A stretch of 50,074 nucleotides of DNA, taken from NCBI GenBank assembly GCA_900299185.1, contig OMIV01000357.1:1-50074 (forward strand), written 5' to 3'. The position numbers and the translations under genes were made by a program. Below, in pieces: positions 36,004-46,448 of this stretch (the stretch's first letter is position 1; the number at the start of each line of letters is the position of its first letter). This DNA comes from Planctomycetaceae bacterium (GTDB lineage: Bacteria > Planctomycetota > Planctomycetia > Planctomycetales > Planctomycetaceae). The notes under the pieces were generated by a model. That model had not been told where the DNA came from, did not search any database, and saw only the letters and a program-made list of their open reading frames with translations.

Positions 36004-38388
36004 ATGAAGCCAGCCCCCGCATGCTGCTCGTTCGGCCGTTCTGTTTTCGTGTTGCTCGCCTTACTCGCAACGCCGTGCCTGCTTGCAGCGCAAGAGACCT
36101 CACTTTCGAAACGAATAGATGGAGTCATTCACAGCCAGCCGGTTCCGCTCGAAGCCGACTTGCAGTCCGACTCAGAGTTTCTTCGTCGCGTCAGTCTCGA
36201 TTTGGTCGGCACGATCCCGACCAGTGCCGAAGCCCGAGCATTCTTGGCCGACACAGCCCCGAACAAGCGAGAGTTGCTCGTTGATCGTTTGCTCGCAGAT
36301 CCTCGTTTCGCGCGTCACATCCAGCTCGCGTTTGATTTATGGCTGATGGAGCGTCGCCCATCGAAGCATGTGCCGATCGCTGATTGGCAAACGTTTCTTC
36401 ACAACCATTTCGTGAAGAACACGCCACTCAATCAAATCGTCAAAGAAGTGCTCGCCGCAGATGGTACCGACGAGAAGCAACGAGCTGCCGCGCGGTTCTA
36501 TCTCGATCGAGATGGCGAGAAGCATCTGATAACACGAGATGTCGGACGCATCTTTTTCGGACGCGACATTCAATGCTCGCAGTGCCACGACCATCCGCTC
36601 GTGGATGACTTCCTACAAGCGGACTATCAAGCCATCCTCGCGTTCTTCAACCGCAGCTTTCTATTCACCGATGCCCAAGCCAAGAAGTCGTTCTTTGCAG
36701 AAAACGCCGAGGGTGAACTGCTCGACTTTAAATCTGTGTTTGGTGGTGATGTGCAGAAAGCTCGACCGCGTCTTCCCGGAAGTCCCGAAGCTGATGATCC
36801 ACGAAGTGCAAAGGGGCAGGAGTACGTTGTCGCCCCCGCCAAGGACGTAAGACCCGTCCCCAAATACAGCCGTCGAGAACGCTTCGCTCAAGAGTTAGCG
36901 ATTACGCAAAACAAACTTCTCGCTCGAACTTTCGCGAATCGATTATGGGGGCACATGTTCGGTCGCGGCTTGGTTTATCCCTATGACATGGACCACAGCG
37001 ATAACCCGCCCTCGCACCCTGAACTACTGGATTTATTAACCAACGAACTCATTGCGATGAACTTCGACTGCCGCCAGTTCATCAAGTCAGTTGCGTTATC
37101 AGCAGCCTATCAGCGATCGAGTACTCTGCCTTCGGCGACCCTGCCCGACAAAGCACAACTCGATCAGCGAGTCGCCGAAGCTCGGGCACAGCAAGAACAA
37201 CTCGGCAAAGACATTGATGCCGCCGAAAAGGCCATGATCGCGGCCGGCAAGGAACTCGATGCCCCCACAACTGCTCTGGAAGCCGCGATTTTAGAGCTCG
37301 CCAAAGCGGATGCGGCTGCCTTTGAAATTCAAAAGAAGGTCAACGACTCCGCAACCGCGATACAGGGCATTAACACCACCATCGCGCAAAAGACGAAATC
37401 TCAAAAGACGTTCGCAGAACTAGTCACTCTGACGAAGCAATCACAGGCCAAGATACCTAGTGACCAAGCCATCGCATCGAGCGCTGCATTGTTTGAAAAG
37501 CGAGTCCAACAGCTCACCGCAGAAATCGCCCAGGCCAACACCATGTTGCCAGCGAAGATGACGGAACACGCCAATCTCATGCAACAACTCGCGCCGCTTG
37601 AGGAGGCAGTCAACAAAGCTGCGGCTGCGCGAGCGAATGCGAATGCTTCCCGACAACCGATCCTTGCTAAGCGACTAGCGGCAGAGCAAGCACTAGTAGC
37701 CGTGAAGAAGCGTCGAGATCTCCTCAATCATCAAGAGGACGACAACAAGATTCTTGGCGACTACGTGATGCTGACTTCGCAGACCGCAACGGATCCTGGC
37801 GTGGTCAATGTGGCCTACGAAAAGTGGACTGAACGTTGGACCAAACGGTTCTTCGTCGGGTCACTAAGACCATTGAGCCCCGAACAACTCGCACTGGCAA
37901 CGATGCAAGCGACGGGGCGATTGGAGATTCAACGCAGTGCTGCCGAAGCCACCGAGAAAGCGGTATTGCAGAAGGAAAACAAGCAGCTTGATCCGCCAGC
38001 CTTTGCAGCGAAGGTCGAGCAATCCGTTCACACCGCGCTCGCCGGAGAAGTTGCCGCGTTTGTAAGCGTCCTGGCTCCAGGTTCTGGTCCGGGTAGCACC
38101 GAATATCAGTCAACAGTGCAAGAAGCATTGTTCTTAAAGAATGGTCCCAAGGTGTCGGCATGGGCCAAACCAGGCGGAGGCAATTTGGCCGAGCGAATGC
38201 TCAAGATGGCAACTCCGGCAGAAATGGCCGAGGAACTTTATTTGAGCGTCTTGACCCGACGTCCGACATCAGATGAAGCCGAGTTAGTCGCAAAACATCT
38301 CACTGGTCGCGACAGTGACAAAGCCGTTGCGATCGAAGAAATGATTTGGGGACTGCTCACCTCAGCAGAGTTCCGATTCAGCCACTAG
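36004..38388 (+). CDS. DUF1549/DUF1553 protein with a coiled-coil insertion
   Basis: The 794-residue product starts with a signal peptide (SVFVLLALLATPCLLAAQ). DUF1549 follows: FLRRVSLDLVGTIPTSAEAR, then LLADPRFARHIQLAFDLWLM, with a heme-like CSQCHDHPL near residue 197. The DUF1553 part starts near 290 (RRERFAQELAITQNKLLART) and resumes with RFFVGSLRPLSPEQLALATMQ. Between them, about residues 380-580, lies a charged coiled-coil insertion rich in Ala, Gln and Lys. DUF1549/DUF1553 proteins are abundant in planctomycetes and usually sit next to a DUF1501 gene, as here (38476). They are thought to be periplasmic; the reaction is unknown. The ATG at 36004 follows GAGG and starts directly before the signal peptide. 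Confidence 0.93.
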   Translation: MKPAPACCSFGRSVFVLLALLATPCLLAAQETSLSKRIDGVIHSQPVPLEADLQSDSEFLRRVSLDLVGTIPTSAEARAFLADTAPNKRELLVDRLLADPRFARHIQLAFDLWLMERRPSKHVPIADWQTFLHNHFVKNTPLNQIVKEVLAADGTDEKQRAAARFYLDRDGEKHLITRDVGRIFFGRDIQCSQCHDHPLVDDFLQADYQAILAFFNRSFLFTDAQAKKSFFAENAEGELLDFKSVFGGDVQKARPRLPGSPEADDPRSAKGQEYVVAPAKDVRPVPKYSRRERFAQELAITQNKLLARTFANRLWGHMFGRGLVYPYDMDHSDNPPSHPELLDLLTNELIAMNFDCRQFIKSVALSAAYQRSSTLPSATLPDKAQLDQRVAEARAQQEQLGKDIDAAEKAMIAAGKELDAPTTALEAAILELAKADAAAFEIQKKVNDSATAIQGINTTIAQKTKSQKTFAELVTLTKQSQAKIPSDQAIASSAALFEKRVQQLTAEIAQANTMLPAKMTEHANLMQQLAPLEEAVNKAAAARANANASRQPILAKRLAAEQALVAVKKRRDLLNHQEDDNKILGDYVMLTSQTATDPGVVNVAYEKWTERWTKRFFVGSLRPLSPEQLALATMQATGRLEIQRSAAEATEKAVLQKENKQLDPPAFAAKVEQSVHTALAGEVAAFVSVLAPGSGPGSTEYQSTVQEALFLKNGPKVSAWAKPGGGNLAERMLKMATPAEMAEELYLSVLTRRPTSDEAELVAKHLTGRDSDKAVAIEEMIWGLLTSAEFRFSH

Positions 38389-38475
38389 CATCGGACTCCG
38401 TCTCCATCACCTGTGTCGTCAAGCACCCACTCCAGCCACACTCGCCCCACCAATTCCCCGTTAATGGAGTCCGCC

Positions 38476-39765
38476 ATGCGTTGTGAATACGCCTGCCAAT
38501 CAACTGCCCACACGATGGGACGTCGGTCTTTCCTTTCAGGGTTGGCGGGACTGACCGCAGGTGGCTTGATGCTGCCGTCAGAACAAATCGCGTCGTCACT
38601 GGCTGGTGAACTCCAAGGCAAGAACAAGCAGATTTTGGTCGTGTTTTTAGCCGGAGGAGTTTCGCAATTGGAGACGTGGGATCCAAAGCCCGGCGTCGAA
38701 ACCGGCGGCCCATTCCGATCGATTCCAACATCAGTTCCGGGCGTCCATTTCAGCGAATTGCTGCCGCTATCCGCTCAGCAAATGCATCGTTTATCAATCG
38801 TTCGCAGTATCAACACCAAGGAAAACGACCACGGCAAGGGCTCCTACGCGATGCAGCACGGCCATAAGCAAGACCCTGCTGCCGAGTACCCTCATTTCGG
38901 AGCAGTAGCAGCGAGAATGCTCGCTCCGGAGAACGGCTCATTGCCGGGCTACATTCAAATCACCCCCAAAGGTGGTGGAGGTCGCAACAACGACGCGGCC
39001 TATCTCGGAGCCAAGTACTCCAGCGTTGTGCTAGGTGGCGGGAACCCGCCGGCAGACCTCGTTCGCCTGCAAGGCTTTGCAGAAGAAGCAGACTTGCGAC
39101 GCAACGCATTTCGAAAGAACGCCGACGAGATGTTTCTCAAGAAGCGTCGCACTGCCATGACCGAGGCTTACACATACTCGTTCGATCAAGCAGCCCGCTT
39201 GATGGAGCAAAAAGAGGTCTTCGACGTCACCAAAGAATCCGAGAAAGACCAGGAGCGGTACGGCAAGTACGACTTCGGTCGCCAGATGCTTTTGGCTCGG
39301 CGGTTGATCTCGAGTGGCGTCAGCTTCGTACAAGTACAACACACGAATTACGACAGCCACTACGAGAACTTCGAGTTCCACATCGAGCAGCTCGGTGAAT
39401 TCGACCGGCCGTTTGCGTGCCTCATTCAAGACCTTGCAGACATGGGCCTTTTGGAATCGACGCTAGTTGTCGTCATGTCGGAGTTTGGCCGAACACCAAA
39501 CATAAACCAGCACTACGGCCGAGACCACTGGGGGACGGCATGGTCGGTCGCTATGGCTGGGGCCAAGCTGCAACCTGGTGCTGTCATTGGAAAGACCAAT
39601 GAAAAAGGCACCGCGGTCGTTGAACGTGAAGTGCATCACGGGCACTTGTTCCACACGTACTTGCAGGCCGTCGGCGTAGACTCAACGGTCCCTATCCAAG
39701 TTGGTGGCCGACCAACGCCGATTGCAGATCCTTCCGTGCAGCCAATCAAAGAATTGATTGTGTAA
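38476..39765 (+). CDS. DUF1501 family protein (Tat-like signal)
   Basis: The ATG at 38476 is chosen because GGAG lies six bases upstream and the protein then opens MRCEYACQSTAHTMGRRSFL, the usual family N-terminus with a twin-arginine-like signal; earlier in-frame starts at 38413 and 38464 do not fit. The 429-residue product shows the DUF1501 pattern: VVFLAGGVSQLETWDPKPG, VRSINTKENDHGKGSYAMQ and, later, VVVMSEFGRTPNINQHYGRD, with the conserved His/Asp residues of an alkaline-phosphatase-like fold. It follows the DUF1549/DUF1553 gene at 87 bases, the standard planctomycete pair, and is probably co-transcribed. The reaction is unknown. Confidence 0.93.
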   Translation: MRCEYACQSTAHTMGRRSFLSGLAGLTAGGLMLPSEQIASSLAGELQGKNKQILVVFLAGGVSQLETWDPKPGVETGGPFRSIPTSVPGVHFSELLPLSAQQMHRLSIVRSINTKENDHGKGSYAMQHGHKQDPAAEYPHFGAVAARMLAPENGSLPGYIQITPKGGGGRNNDAAYLGAKYSSVVLGGGNPPADLVRLQGFAEEADLRRNAFRKNADEMFLKKRRTAMTEAYTYSFDQAARLMEQKEVFDVTKESEKDQERYGKYDFGRQMLLARRLISSGVSFVQVQHTNYDSHYENFEFHIEQLGEFDRPFACLIQDLADMGLLESTLVVVMSEFGRTPNINQHYGRDHWGTAWSVAMAGAKLQPGAVIGKTNEKGTAVVEREVHHGHLFHTYLQAVGVDSTVPIQVGGRPTPIADPSVQPIKELIV

Positions 39766-39809
39766 TACTCATCACAGCTACCGGAAGCGTTGCTACTCCA
39801 TCAAAAGAA

Positions 39810-39839
39810 AAACGCCGCTCCGTTTTCAGAGCGGCGTTT
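39810..39839. terminator. Bidirectional terminator
   Basis: AAACGCCGCTC (39810-39820) pairs with GAGCGGCGTTT (39829-39839) across an eight-base loop. An A-run on one side and a T-run on the other fit termination from both strands. It lies between the DUF1501 and glutamine synthetase genes, whose 3' ends face each other. Confidence 0.9.
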
Positions 39840-39889
39840 CATCGTCAGCTTCCCAGTCGCCATGCCTTTCGGCAGGGTTTCGTTCTGGC

Positions 39890-40915
39890 CTACTTCGCAA
39901 CGCTGTTGATCGTCTTCAGAATGCGAGCGACGATTTTGTAGGGGTCGCCCTGCGAGTTTGGACGACGATCTTCGAGGTATCCCTTGTATGCATCGTTCGC
40001 GACGAAGCTGTGAGGAATACGAATCGAAGCACCGCGGTTAGCAACGCCGTAGTTGAACTTGTCAATCGACTGGGTCTCGTGCAGACCAGTGAGTCGCAAG
40101 TGGTTGTCGGGACCATAAGCAACAATGTGCTCGTCCTTGTACTTGTCGAATGCGGCCATCAGTTTCTCGAAGTAAGCCTTGCCACCGACGCTGCGCAAGT
40201 GCTCGGTCGAGAAGTTGGTATGCATGCCTGAGCCGTTCCAGTCAACGTCCTTGCCGAGTGGCTTGCAGTGCCAGTTAATGTCAACGCCGTATTGCTCGCA
40301 CAATCGGAGGAGCAAATAACGAGCGATCCACATGTCGTCGCAAACCTTCTTGGCCCCTTTACCAAAGATCTGGAATTCCCATTGCCCCTTGGCAACTTCG
40401 GCATTGATACCTTCCAGTTCGATACCGGCATCGAGGGTGATGTCGATGTGCTCTTCAGCCAATTGACGAGCAAGGCTGCCGCAGTTCTTATAGCCAACGC
40501 CTGTGTAATACGGCCCTTGAGGAGCCGGATAGCCTTCAGCTGGGAAGCCGAGCGGACGACCGTCTTGGTAGAAGAAGTACTCTTGTTCGAAACCGATCCA
40601 CAGATCAGCGCTGTCATCGCAGGTTGCGCGGAAGTTCGAAACGTGCGGCGTGCCATCGGGATTGAGGACTTCGCACATCACGAGGAAACCATTGATGCGG
40701 GTGCTGTCCGGATACAGAGCAACTGGCTTCAGCAAGCAGTCTGAGTTCTTGCCTTCGGCCTGTTGCGTCGAGCTTCCGTCAAAGCCCCACATTGGGCAAT
40801 CAGCGGCTGAACCGGGCTCTTTGCTGACGATTTTCGTCTTACTGCGAAGGCTTGGCTCAGGCAGGTAACCGTCCAACCACACGTACTCAAGCTTGAATTT
40901 CGATGCTGAAGACAC
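39890..40915 (-). CDS. glnII: Glutamine synthetase, type II (eukaryotic-type)
   Basis: The 341-residue enzyme makes glutamine from glutamate, ammonia and ATP. Its length and motifs are those of GSII, the type found in eukaryotes and in a few bacteria: WGFDGSSTQQAEG (about 43-55), WIGFEQEYFFYQDG (about 105), VDWNGSGMHTNFST (about 225) and ANRGASIRIP (about 295). Bacterial GSI is about 470 residues and has an adenylylation tyrosine in its C-terminal half, which is absent here, so regulation by adenylylation is not expected. The start is GTG at 40915, preceded by AAAGGA at eight bases. It stands alone, with terminators on the 3' side. It may be the main ammonia-assimilation enzyme or an extra one. 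Confidence 0.95.
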   Translation of the reverse strand: MSSASKFKLEYVWLDGYLPEPSLRSKTKIVSKEPGSAADCPMWGFDGSSTQQAEGKNSDCLLKPVALYPDSTRINGFLVMCEVLNPDGTPHVSNFRATCDDSADLWIGFEQEYFFYQDGRPLGFPAEGYPAPQGPYYTGVGYKNCGSLARQLAEEHIDITLDAGIELEGINAEVAKGQWEFQIFGKGAKKVCDDMWIARYLLLRLCEQYGVDINWHCKPLGKDVDWNGSGMHTNFSTEHLRSVGGKAYFEKLMAAFDKYKDEHIVAYGPDNHLRLTGLHETQSIDKFNYGVANRGASIRIPHSFVANDAYKGYLEDRRPNSQGDPYKIVARILKTINSVAK

Positions 40916-41611
40916 TTGGAGAATCCTTTGTTGAAGCTAGGAATTCGAGAATCAAATCTGTCCCTACCGGGGACAACAAATCACAATCTTTTGAGGACTT
41001 ACAACCAACACCCATTCATGGGCCACGCAGACGAAGACCGGCCATCGCAACTCGGTCCAATCATTGCCTTGTTAGGAAGCCACTCACTGAAAAAGCCATT
41101 CTCACACATCCCTGCGGGTCGGCTGGTTCAACACAATTTTTCCAGAATCAGGCGAGCGCTCCTTTCTGTATTCTCGTCGGGCAACCATTCAATGCTTGCA
41201 GTCCAGGCAATTCCGCTCAGACAGCATGCATGCGTGAAGAACGACTGACCGGTTGGTTCATCTTTCGAGACTTCGACTTTCGGCGTCACTCCACTGACTC
41301 GTGCTTCGAAAACCCCGAAAAACGCAGCCTAATCCGACGTACGGCTGTTGATGCAGCCGGCTCTCACCACAGATTTCCCAGTGATTAATCTGACCAAGAA
41401 GATCTGCGAGATTGACGCAATCCTGAAGAGCAACGGCTGTGCCAGCCGTTAAATCGCGCGCGGCCGACACTGCTCACAAAGCGTAAAGTGACAGTCATCG
41501 GGCCGACTGACCGCAACGCGGACCAGAGCATACTGGCGCCAATTCGCCATTTCTATTGAGGCCCTCTCGGTCCACATCGAGTCACACGCTGGAAACAAAC
41601 CGCTCCACTCA
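40916..41611. other. Long intergenic region upstream of glutamine synthetase
   Basis: About 695 bases hold the glutamine synthetase promoter and the 3' flank of the DapA-like gene. Frames here do not look coding. The only structure I see is the hairpin at 41432-41450. No sigma-54 or NtrC-type site is evident. Confidence 0.5.
41432..41450. repeat. Short perfect hairpin
   Basis: AACGGCTGTGCCAGCCGTT forms an eight-base stem with a three-base loop, 162 bases beyond the DapA-like stop. It has no T-run and resembles the other short palindromes in the window's gaps. Confidence 0.7.
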
Positions 41612-42559
41612 TCAGAGCCGCTCCAACTGCGAGAGGATCTCGCTCAAGATTTCGCGATCACCGGCGGGACGAGTTTGAGCAGCAGAATGAGTTAGATCGG
41701 TCGCAATCCACTCTCGCAAGTTGAGGAACATCGAGGCAGAGTGCTTGTAGGCCGGAACGGGATTTCGAAACGCCAAGAAGCCGAGGTACTGCAAGACGTC
41801 GTTGAGTTCGTAGAACCGAGCGTCTCCTTCGGCCCAGTAAGCATCGCGGCGAGCAAACAAGTCAGGAGCAAAGGTGCTCAGCCCCAACAGGTAATCGCTG
41901 CCATACATCACCATGTCGATGGCCAGATCGTTACCCGTGAAAACATGGAAGTCGGGCCGGACTTGGTCACGCAGCAGCAAGCGTTGCCACTCCAGCTCTC
42001 GGCTCAATGACGAGTGCTTGGCACCGATGCACTGCGAGACTCCCATAAGTCCGCGGTACGCATCGAGCGAATAAATCTTTCCAAACGGTGCAAACATCTG
42101 CCCTAACTCAAAACCAATGAAGCGATCGCAGTGCCGACCGATCTCGACATAGCTCTCAACCAGAGCATCATCACTCTGCGATGTCAGCCCAAACGATTGA
42201 AAGATGACCGGAGTCCCTCCGTGCTGACAAATCTCAGAGACGCGTCGCAGATACCCCGTTCGATCGAACAATGCTCCAGGTTGATCCGCGATGAATGCTC
42301 CGGCAACAAACGGCTGCCCGGCACAGACCAGTTGAGTCCGCCGCAAGACTTCGAGCTTCGTGAGATCATCGAGCAGATTGATGTAGCCGGTATCCATGTT
42401 GACGGCAGGAACCAGCCCTGCTTCCAAAGTGCGTTCCACGTGCCGATCAAAACTCGCCCAGTCCACGGAATGGTCCGCCAAGTACGGCAGAAGAATGGCT
42501 GACATTCCAAGGATCTTTCGACGCGGGCGCAACATCGAAACGGGACTAATCTCGGACAT
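41612..42559 (-). CDS. DapA-like (dihydrodipicolinate synthase family) aldolase
   Basis: The 315-residue product has the beta/alpha-barrel pattern of the DapA/NAL superfamily: an early [20 protein letters not shown], and later [21 protein letters not shown] lysine in [11 protein letters not shown] is a candidate for the Schiff-base residue. It diverges from true DapA, lacking the GGTTGE motif near the N-terminus, so the substrate is probably a different 2-oxo acid or an amino-sugar-derived compound. GGAAAG lies seven bases ahead of ATG at 42559; the longer frame to 42619 is not supported. The next gene on the same strand is a PPC-repeat protein, 132 bases upstream. Confidence 0.75.
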   Translation of the reverse strand: MSEISPVSMLRPRRKILGMSAILLPYLADHSVDWASFDRHVERTLEAGLVPAVNMDTGYINLLDDLTKLEVLRRTQLVCAGQPFVAGAFIADQPGALFDRTGYLRRVSEICQHGGTPVIFQSFGLTSQSDDALVESYVEIGRHCDRFIGFELGQMFAPFGKIYSLDAYRGLMGVSQCIGAKHSSLSRELEWQRLLLRDQVRPDFHVFTGNDLAIDMVMYGSDYLLGLSTFAPDLFARRDAYWAEGDARFYELNDVLQYLGFLAFRNPVPAYKHSASMFLNLREWIATDLTHSAAQTRPAGDREILSEILSQLERL

Positions 42560-42691
42560 GCAGAGTCTTTCCAAAAGCGCGGAGCTATAGCACCGCATTC
42601 GATTCAACAAACGGAGCAAACACGAATTGACCGCAGGCCAATTCGTAGAAGCGGCTGACAGCCAAACTTATCGCTTGACCTCAGTCCTCAT

Positions 42692-45094
42692 TCACTTCGC
42701 ACTGCGCTTCGACTGGTTAACGGTGGCCTCTTCAGCATCACACACCACTTCCAACGGAGTCTCGTAAACAACAGGCTTACCTCGATCGTCAGTCGTTGTC
42801 GCGCGAATGAGTAAGGGTGCGTTGAACGGGCCAAGTGGTCCTTTAGCGAAGCTCACTTTGATTCCAGTCTTAGTAACGTCAGGACCGACCGTCAGCGGCT
42901 GCGATGACACCCCTTGGGCGTGTTTCGCAGGAACAACTTCGATCGTCGCCGGTTGCTTCAATTGGGAGGCTCTCCCCACTTGCACCGGGATGACAACCGA
43001 TTCACCAGGTACGGCGCGAATAGCAGGAACCTCAACCGCCACACTGAACTCTTCCGGCGCGGTCAGCACGATGATTTGGTCGTTCTGCTCTTGAGACGTG
43101 AAGGTCACCTTGTGCCGAGTCCCATCGGCATCAACGACCGCGCCCACCGCCATCAAGCAGGTGCGACTTGTCCGACCTACCTCAAGCCACGGCGGCAAGC
43201 TGACGGGATAGTCGAACTCCGTGACGCCTGCAGGCACTACGATCTTCGGCCCGGTCCCGCCTTGAAGATGTCGGTTCTGCCGATCCGCCAGGCTGACCTC
43301 GAGCGGGCCATCAAAGCCGCCTCGATCGAGCGAATAGTGGCGAAGGTACACGCTGCCGCGCGGTGCAAACTTGCTTTCAAACTGCCCGAAGAATTTGAAC
43401 GGCGTCTTGACCGTCACTGCCATGAGAATGCGATCGATCTTCTCGGGAGTCGGAGGATTAGTGCGAATCGTCGCCACGGCTCGGCGCTCAACTTCGCCGA
43501 TCTTCGCTTTGCCAATCACTCGAACCACGGATGAACTCAGCAAGGCTTTTGAGTCCGCTTTCAGTTTGATCGTCGCGTTGTTTTGTTTGGCTGGAACCGT
43601 CGCGCCATCAACAGCCACACCCTCGGGCAGGCCATCCAGTACGAGTTCAATCGCTTCGTTGAAGTTCTGTCGCCGGACATTGACCTTCAATTGCAATTCA
43701 CCATCACGGTCAACATTCACGGCTCGCTGAGACTGCACTTCTAAAGTAAACGGTGCCGAGTCAGCCGACTTCGCATCTAGCACATGAAGCCGATAACCAA
43801 AGTTAGTCCCGCCTCGTTTGGCGACTCGATCTGCGACCTTCACGAAATACGAGCCATCGGTTGGTACATTGAAAATCAGCCGCGCATCAATTTCAGAGCC
43901 GTTGTCATCAGCTTCAGCGAGTTGCTTTCCATCGACATTTAAGACCGTCAGCACGGCATCGAGTTCCGACCCCAGCGATGCAGCATGCACTTCAAACAGC
44001 AACTGCTCGCCCTTCTTGGCTTCGACCTTCCAAACATCAACATCGCCAGCGGACTCAACCCGGCCATTCAATACGCTCGGCACGACAGCGTTCACCGCCG
44101 ATGCCACATCGTTGTTGACGGTCGCTGGTTCGATGAGTTCTGGATACTCAGAGATCTCGAGAACTTGCCCCAATTCGCGAGCAGCAGCGAAATCAGGTCG
44201 AAAGATGATCTGCTCAGAGTCGCTCGGCAGCGGCAGATCGATAGTCGAGCGATCAAGCCCCACTCCTGCGAGTTGCAACTTCAGCGTCTCACCTTTGCGT
44301 CCCCCCAAAGGAAAAACGCTGTCGACCACCGGCCCGGTTGTGAGGGTCAATCGATAAACGTGATGTTGCAAGCCACCAAAGTTCGCATCGTTGATTTGAA
44401 CGGCGTATCGACCGGCGGTCTTAGCCGTGAATCGCAACAGCGGATCGGCCCCCTGCCCTGCCGTCGCCTCAGTGATTCGTTTGCCACTGGGATCGAGCAA
44501 TTCCAAATGCGCTTCCACCGGTGAGTCGATGTCTTGAGCAGTCACCAAGCACGTCAACGTCTGCCCGGCAGCGAGATCAAAACTCCAAAGGTCGACGTCT
44601 TCACGAGGAAATGTGCGACCGTTGATCGTGACTGGCAACTTCACCAACTGTGCCAGCGGCTTGCCTTCAATCTCTTCTTCGACAAGCTCGGGAAACTGAC
44701 CGATCACAAACTTCATTGGCACCGTGACACCTTGAGCCGTCGACACGCTCCAGTCACGAGTCCCCAGTTTCGCATCGGCGGCGATCTTCAAGGTGGCGTC
44801 GTAGTCGACTGGATAATCCTCGGAACGCTGCGACGGAGGTTGCGGAATCACCGGCCCCTCGAACCAACGCGTCGTACCTCGCACGATCTTGTTCGGAGCT
44901 TCGACACCAGGACCGTCGATTCGAAATGACGCCGCATCATGCAGATAGTGGCCACCGACTTTGACATCGATTGTTGTTCCGCGCTGACCACCGGCGGGAA
45001 ACATGTAAGACACATGCGGCTGCCGCGCATTGGCGATCGTCGACACGCAACTCAGAAGACTCGCAGCAACGACGAGACGAAAGCGACATTTCAT
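42692..45094 (-). CDS. Secreted protein with PPC-type beta domains
   Basis: The 800-residue product begins with a signal peptide (MKCRFRLVVAASLLSCVSTIANA). GAGGG lies ahead of the ATG at 45094, which rules out the longer frame. The mature part has a repeated pattern typical of pre-peptidase C-terminal (PPC) beta domains: VDLWSFDLAAGQTLTCLV with YAVQINDANFGG, and VDVWKVEAKKGEQLLFEVHA with YFVKVADRVAKRGG. A first domain starting HVSYMFPAGGQRGTTIDVKV resembles Ig-like/IPT folds. No protease or enzymatic domain is visible, so the protein probably mediates binding at the cell surface or in the periplasm. Such proteins are widespread in planctomycetes. It lies between an OCD-family gene and a DapA-like gene. 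Confidence 0.88.
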   Translation of the reverse strand: MKCRFRLVVAASLLSCVSTIANARQPHVSYMFPAGGQRGTTIDVKVGGHYLHDAASFRIDGPGVEAPNKIVRGTTRWFEGPVIPQPPSQRSEDYPVDYDATLKIAADAKLGTRDWSVSTAQGVTVPMKFVIGQFPELVEEEIEGKPLAQLVKLPVTINGRTFPREDVDLWSFDLAAGQTLTCLVTAQDIDSPVEAHLELLDPSGKRITEATAGQGADPLLRFTAKTAGRYAVQINDANFGGLQHHVYRLTLTTGPVVDSVFPLGGRKGETLKLQLAGVGLDRSTIDLPLPSDSEQIIFRPDFAAARELGQVLEISEYPELIEPATVNNDVASAVNAVVPSVLNGRVESAGDVDVWKVEAKKGEQLLFEVHAASLGSELDAVLTVLNVDGKQLAEADDNGSEIDARLIFNVPTDGSYFVKVADRVAKRGGTNFGYRLHVLDAKSADSAPFTLEVQSQRAVNVDRDGELQLKVNVRRQNFNEAIELVLDGLPEGVAVDGATVPAKQNNATIKLKADSKALLSSSVVRVIGKAKIGEVERRAVATIRTNPPTPEKIDRILMAVTVKTPFKFFGQFESKFAPRGSVYLRHYSLDRGGFDGPLEVSLADRQNRHLQGGTGPKIVVPAGVTEFDYPVSLPPWLEVGRTSRTCLMAVGAVVDADGTRHKVTFTSQEQNDQIIVLTAPEEFSVAVEVPAIRAVPGESVVIPVQVGRASQLKQPATIEVVPAKHAQGVSSQPLTVGPDVTKTGIKVSFAKGPLGPFNAPLLIRATTTDDRGKPVVYETPLEVVCDAEEATVNQSKRSAK

Positions 45095-45215
45095 GAGTGA
45101 GCCCTCGTGCTGGACTAACGGTGTGAGGATTTCGAAGCGGAGCAAAGCAGGAAGCTGACCGTAGCTCAGAAGATCATGCGAGGAAACTCCGAGATGTGGG
45201 TCCCGCAGCCAAACA

Positions 45216-46175
45216 TCAGAGCCAATCAACCACTCGCCCAGCACCTTGCTCAGTCGCTCGACGAATCAGTTCCCCTGCCATCGCCACATCTTCCAATGCC
45301 AGACCGACGGACTTGAAGAGAGTGATCTCATCGCGGCTCGATCGTCCCGCAACTTGGCCAGTGACGACCTGCGAAAGCTCTCGCATCACGTCCCATGAAG
45401 TCACTCCGGCCTGCAACGCGGCAGCGAAGTCTCCAGCCTCAACTCGGCAAGCCTCAATGCTGTCACAAACGATGGCGTCCGATCGCTTCACCGTTTCAAC
45501 ATCGATTTCGGTCTTCGTCCAATAGTTGCAACCAATGGCGTTCACGTGGCAGCCCGCCGCCAAGTCTTGACCAGCAAAGACCGGTAGCTTGCTATAGGTC
45601 GCTGTAATAACAACGTCCTTTTGGGAAACAGCCTGTTGAGCAGACTCCACGGGAACAACGTCGATGCCGCAGAGTTCACGAAGCTCAGCCGCAAACACCG
45701 TTCGTCGCGCCGCGTCGCGACTGAAGACTTCGGCTCGCCGTATCTGCCGAACCGCAGCCACGGCCATCAATTGAGTCCGTGCTTGCAACCCAGTGCCGAT
45801 CAATCCCACGGTCGCCGCGTCAGGATTCGCGAGATACTTCGTCGCCACACCGGTCGCGGCTCCGGTTCTTAACTGGCCAAGCCAATTCGCTTCGATGAGC
45901 GCCACCATCGAGCCCGTCTGGTTGTTGTAGACCGCAACATGAAACTTCATCGCCAACTTTGTTGTGGTGTAATTCTTCCACCCAACTAGCCCCAGATACT
46001 CGGCTGACGCCGACATCGTGTGGAGCATGATTCCGGGCGCTCCGACCCGAGCACGCGGCACGTTGGCGGCTTTGCCCATCGCGAGCTGGCGAAAGGCTTC
46101 TTCAACCACGGCAATCGACGACGGCATGTCAATCAGTTGCCGCACTTCGTCTTCAGTCAGATGCAGAACACCCAC
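45216..46175 (-). CDS. Ornithine cyclodeaminase / mu-crystallin family protein
   Basis: The 319-residue protein has the OCD/mu-crystallin fold: a substrate-binding N-terminal part, [20 protein letters not shown] (about 90-110), and a Rossmann domain with [15 protein letters not shown] (about 123-137). The C-terminal phrase [20 protein letters not shown] with [10 protein letters not shown] closes the fold. Members include ornithine cyclodeaminase, ketimine reductase and amino-acid dehydrogenases, so the exact reaction (NAD(P)-linked, on an amino or imino acid) cannot be read. The start is GTG at 46175 with GAGGAGA five bases upstream. It is on the same strand as the PPC gene, 121 bases away, and divergent from the sulfatase. 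Confidence 0.9.
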   Translation of the reverse strand: MGVLHLTEDEVRQLIDMPSSIAVVEEAFRQLAMGKAANVPRARVGAPGIMLHTMSASAEYLGLVGWKNYTTTKLAMKFHVAVYNNQTGSMVALIEANWLGQLRTGAATGVATKYLANPDAATVGLIGTGLQARTQLMAVAAVRQIRRAEVFSRDAARRTVFAAELRELCGIDVVPVESAQQAVSQKDVVITATYSKLPVFAGQDLAAGCHVNAIGCNYWTKTEIDVETVKRSDAIVCDSIEACRVEAGDFAAALQAGVTSWDVMRELSQVVTGQVAGRSSRDEITLFKSVGLALEDVAMAGELIRRATEQGAGRVVDWL

Positions 46176-46448
46176 GTGAATCTCCTCACGAGCCCAGGCG
46201 AAAGCTCGCCCATAAGCCCGAACATTCTCATCAACCAGTACCAGACGAGTTCCCCGACACGGCGGATGAACTCGATGCGAAAGTTATTACAGCTCAACCC
46301 ACTTCACACACTTGAATGCGTTCTCGGCAAGTCACCGACGACGATTGCTGATGACATTACCGATCGTCACAGTCCAAAGCCCTTTGCAGCACAAATCTAA
46401 AGCGATGAAGAAGCTCGCTGCTCGCGGCATCAACTTGAGGAGTCACGC

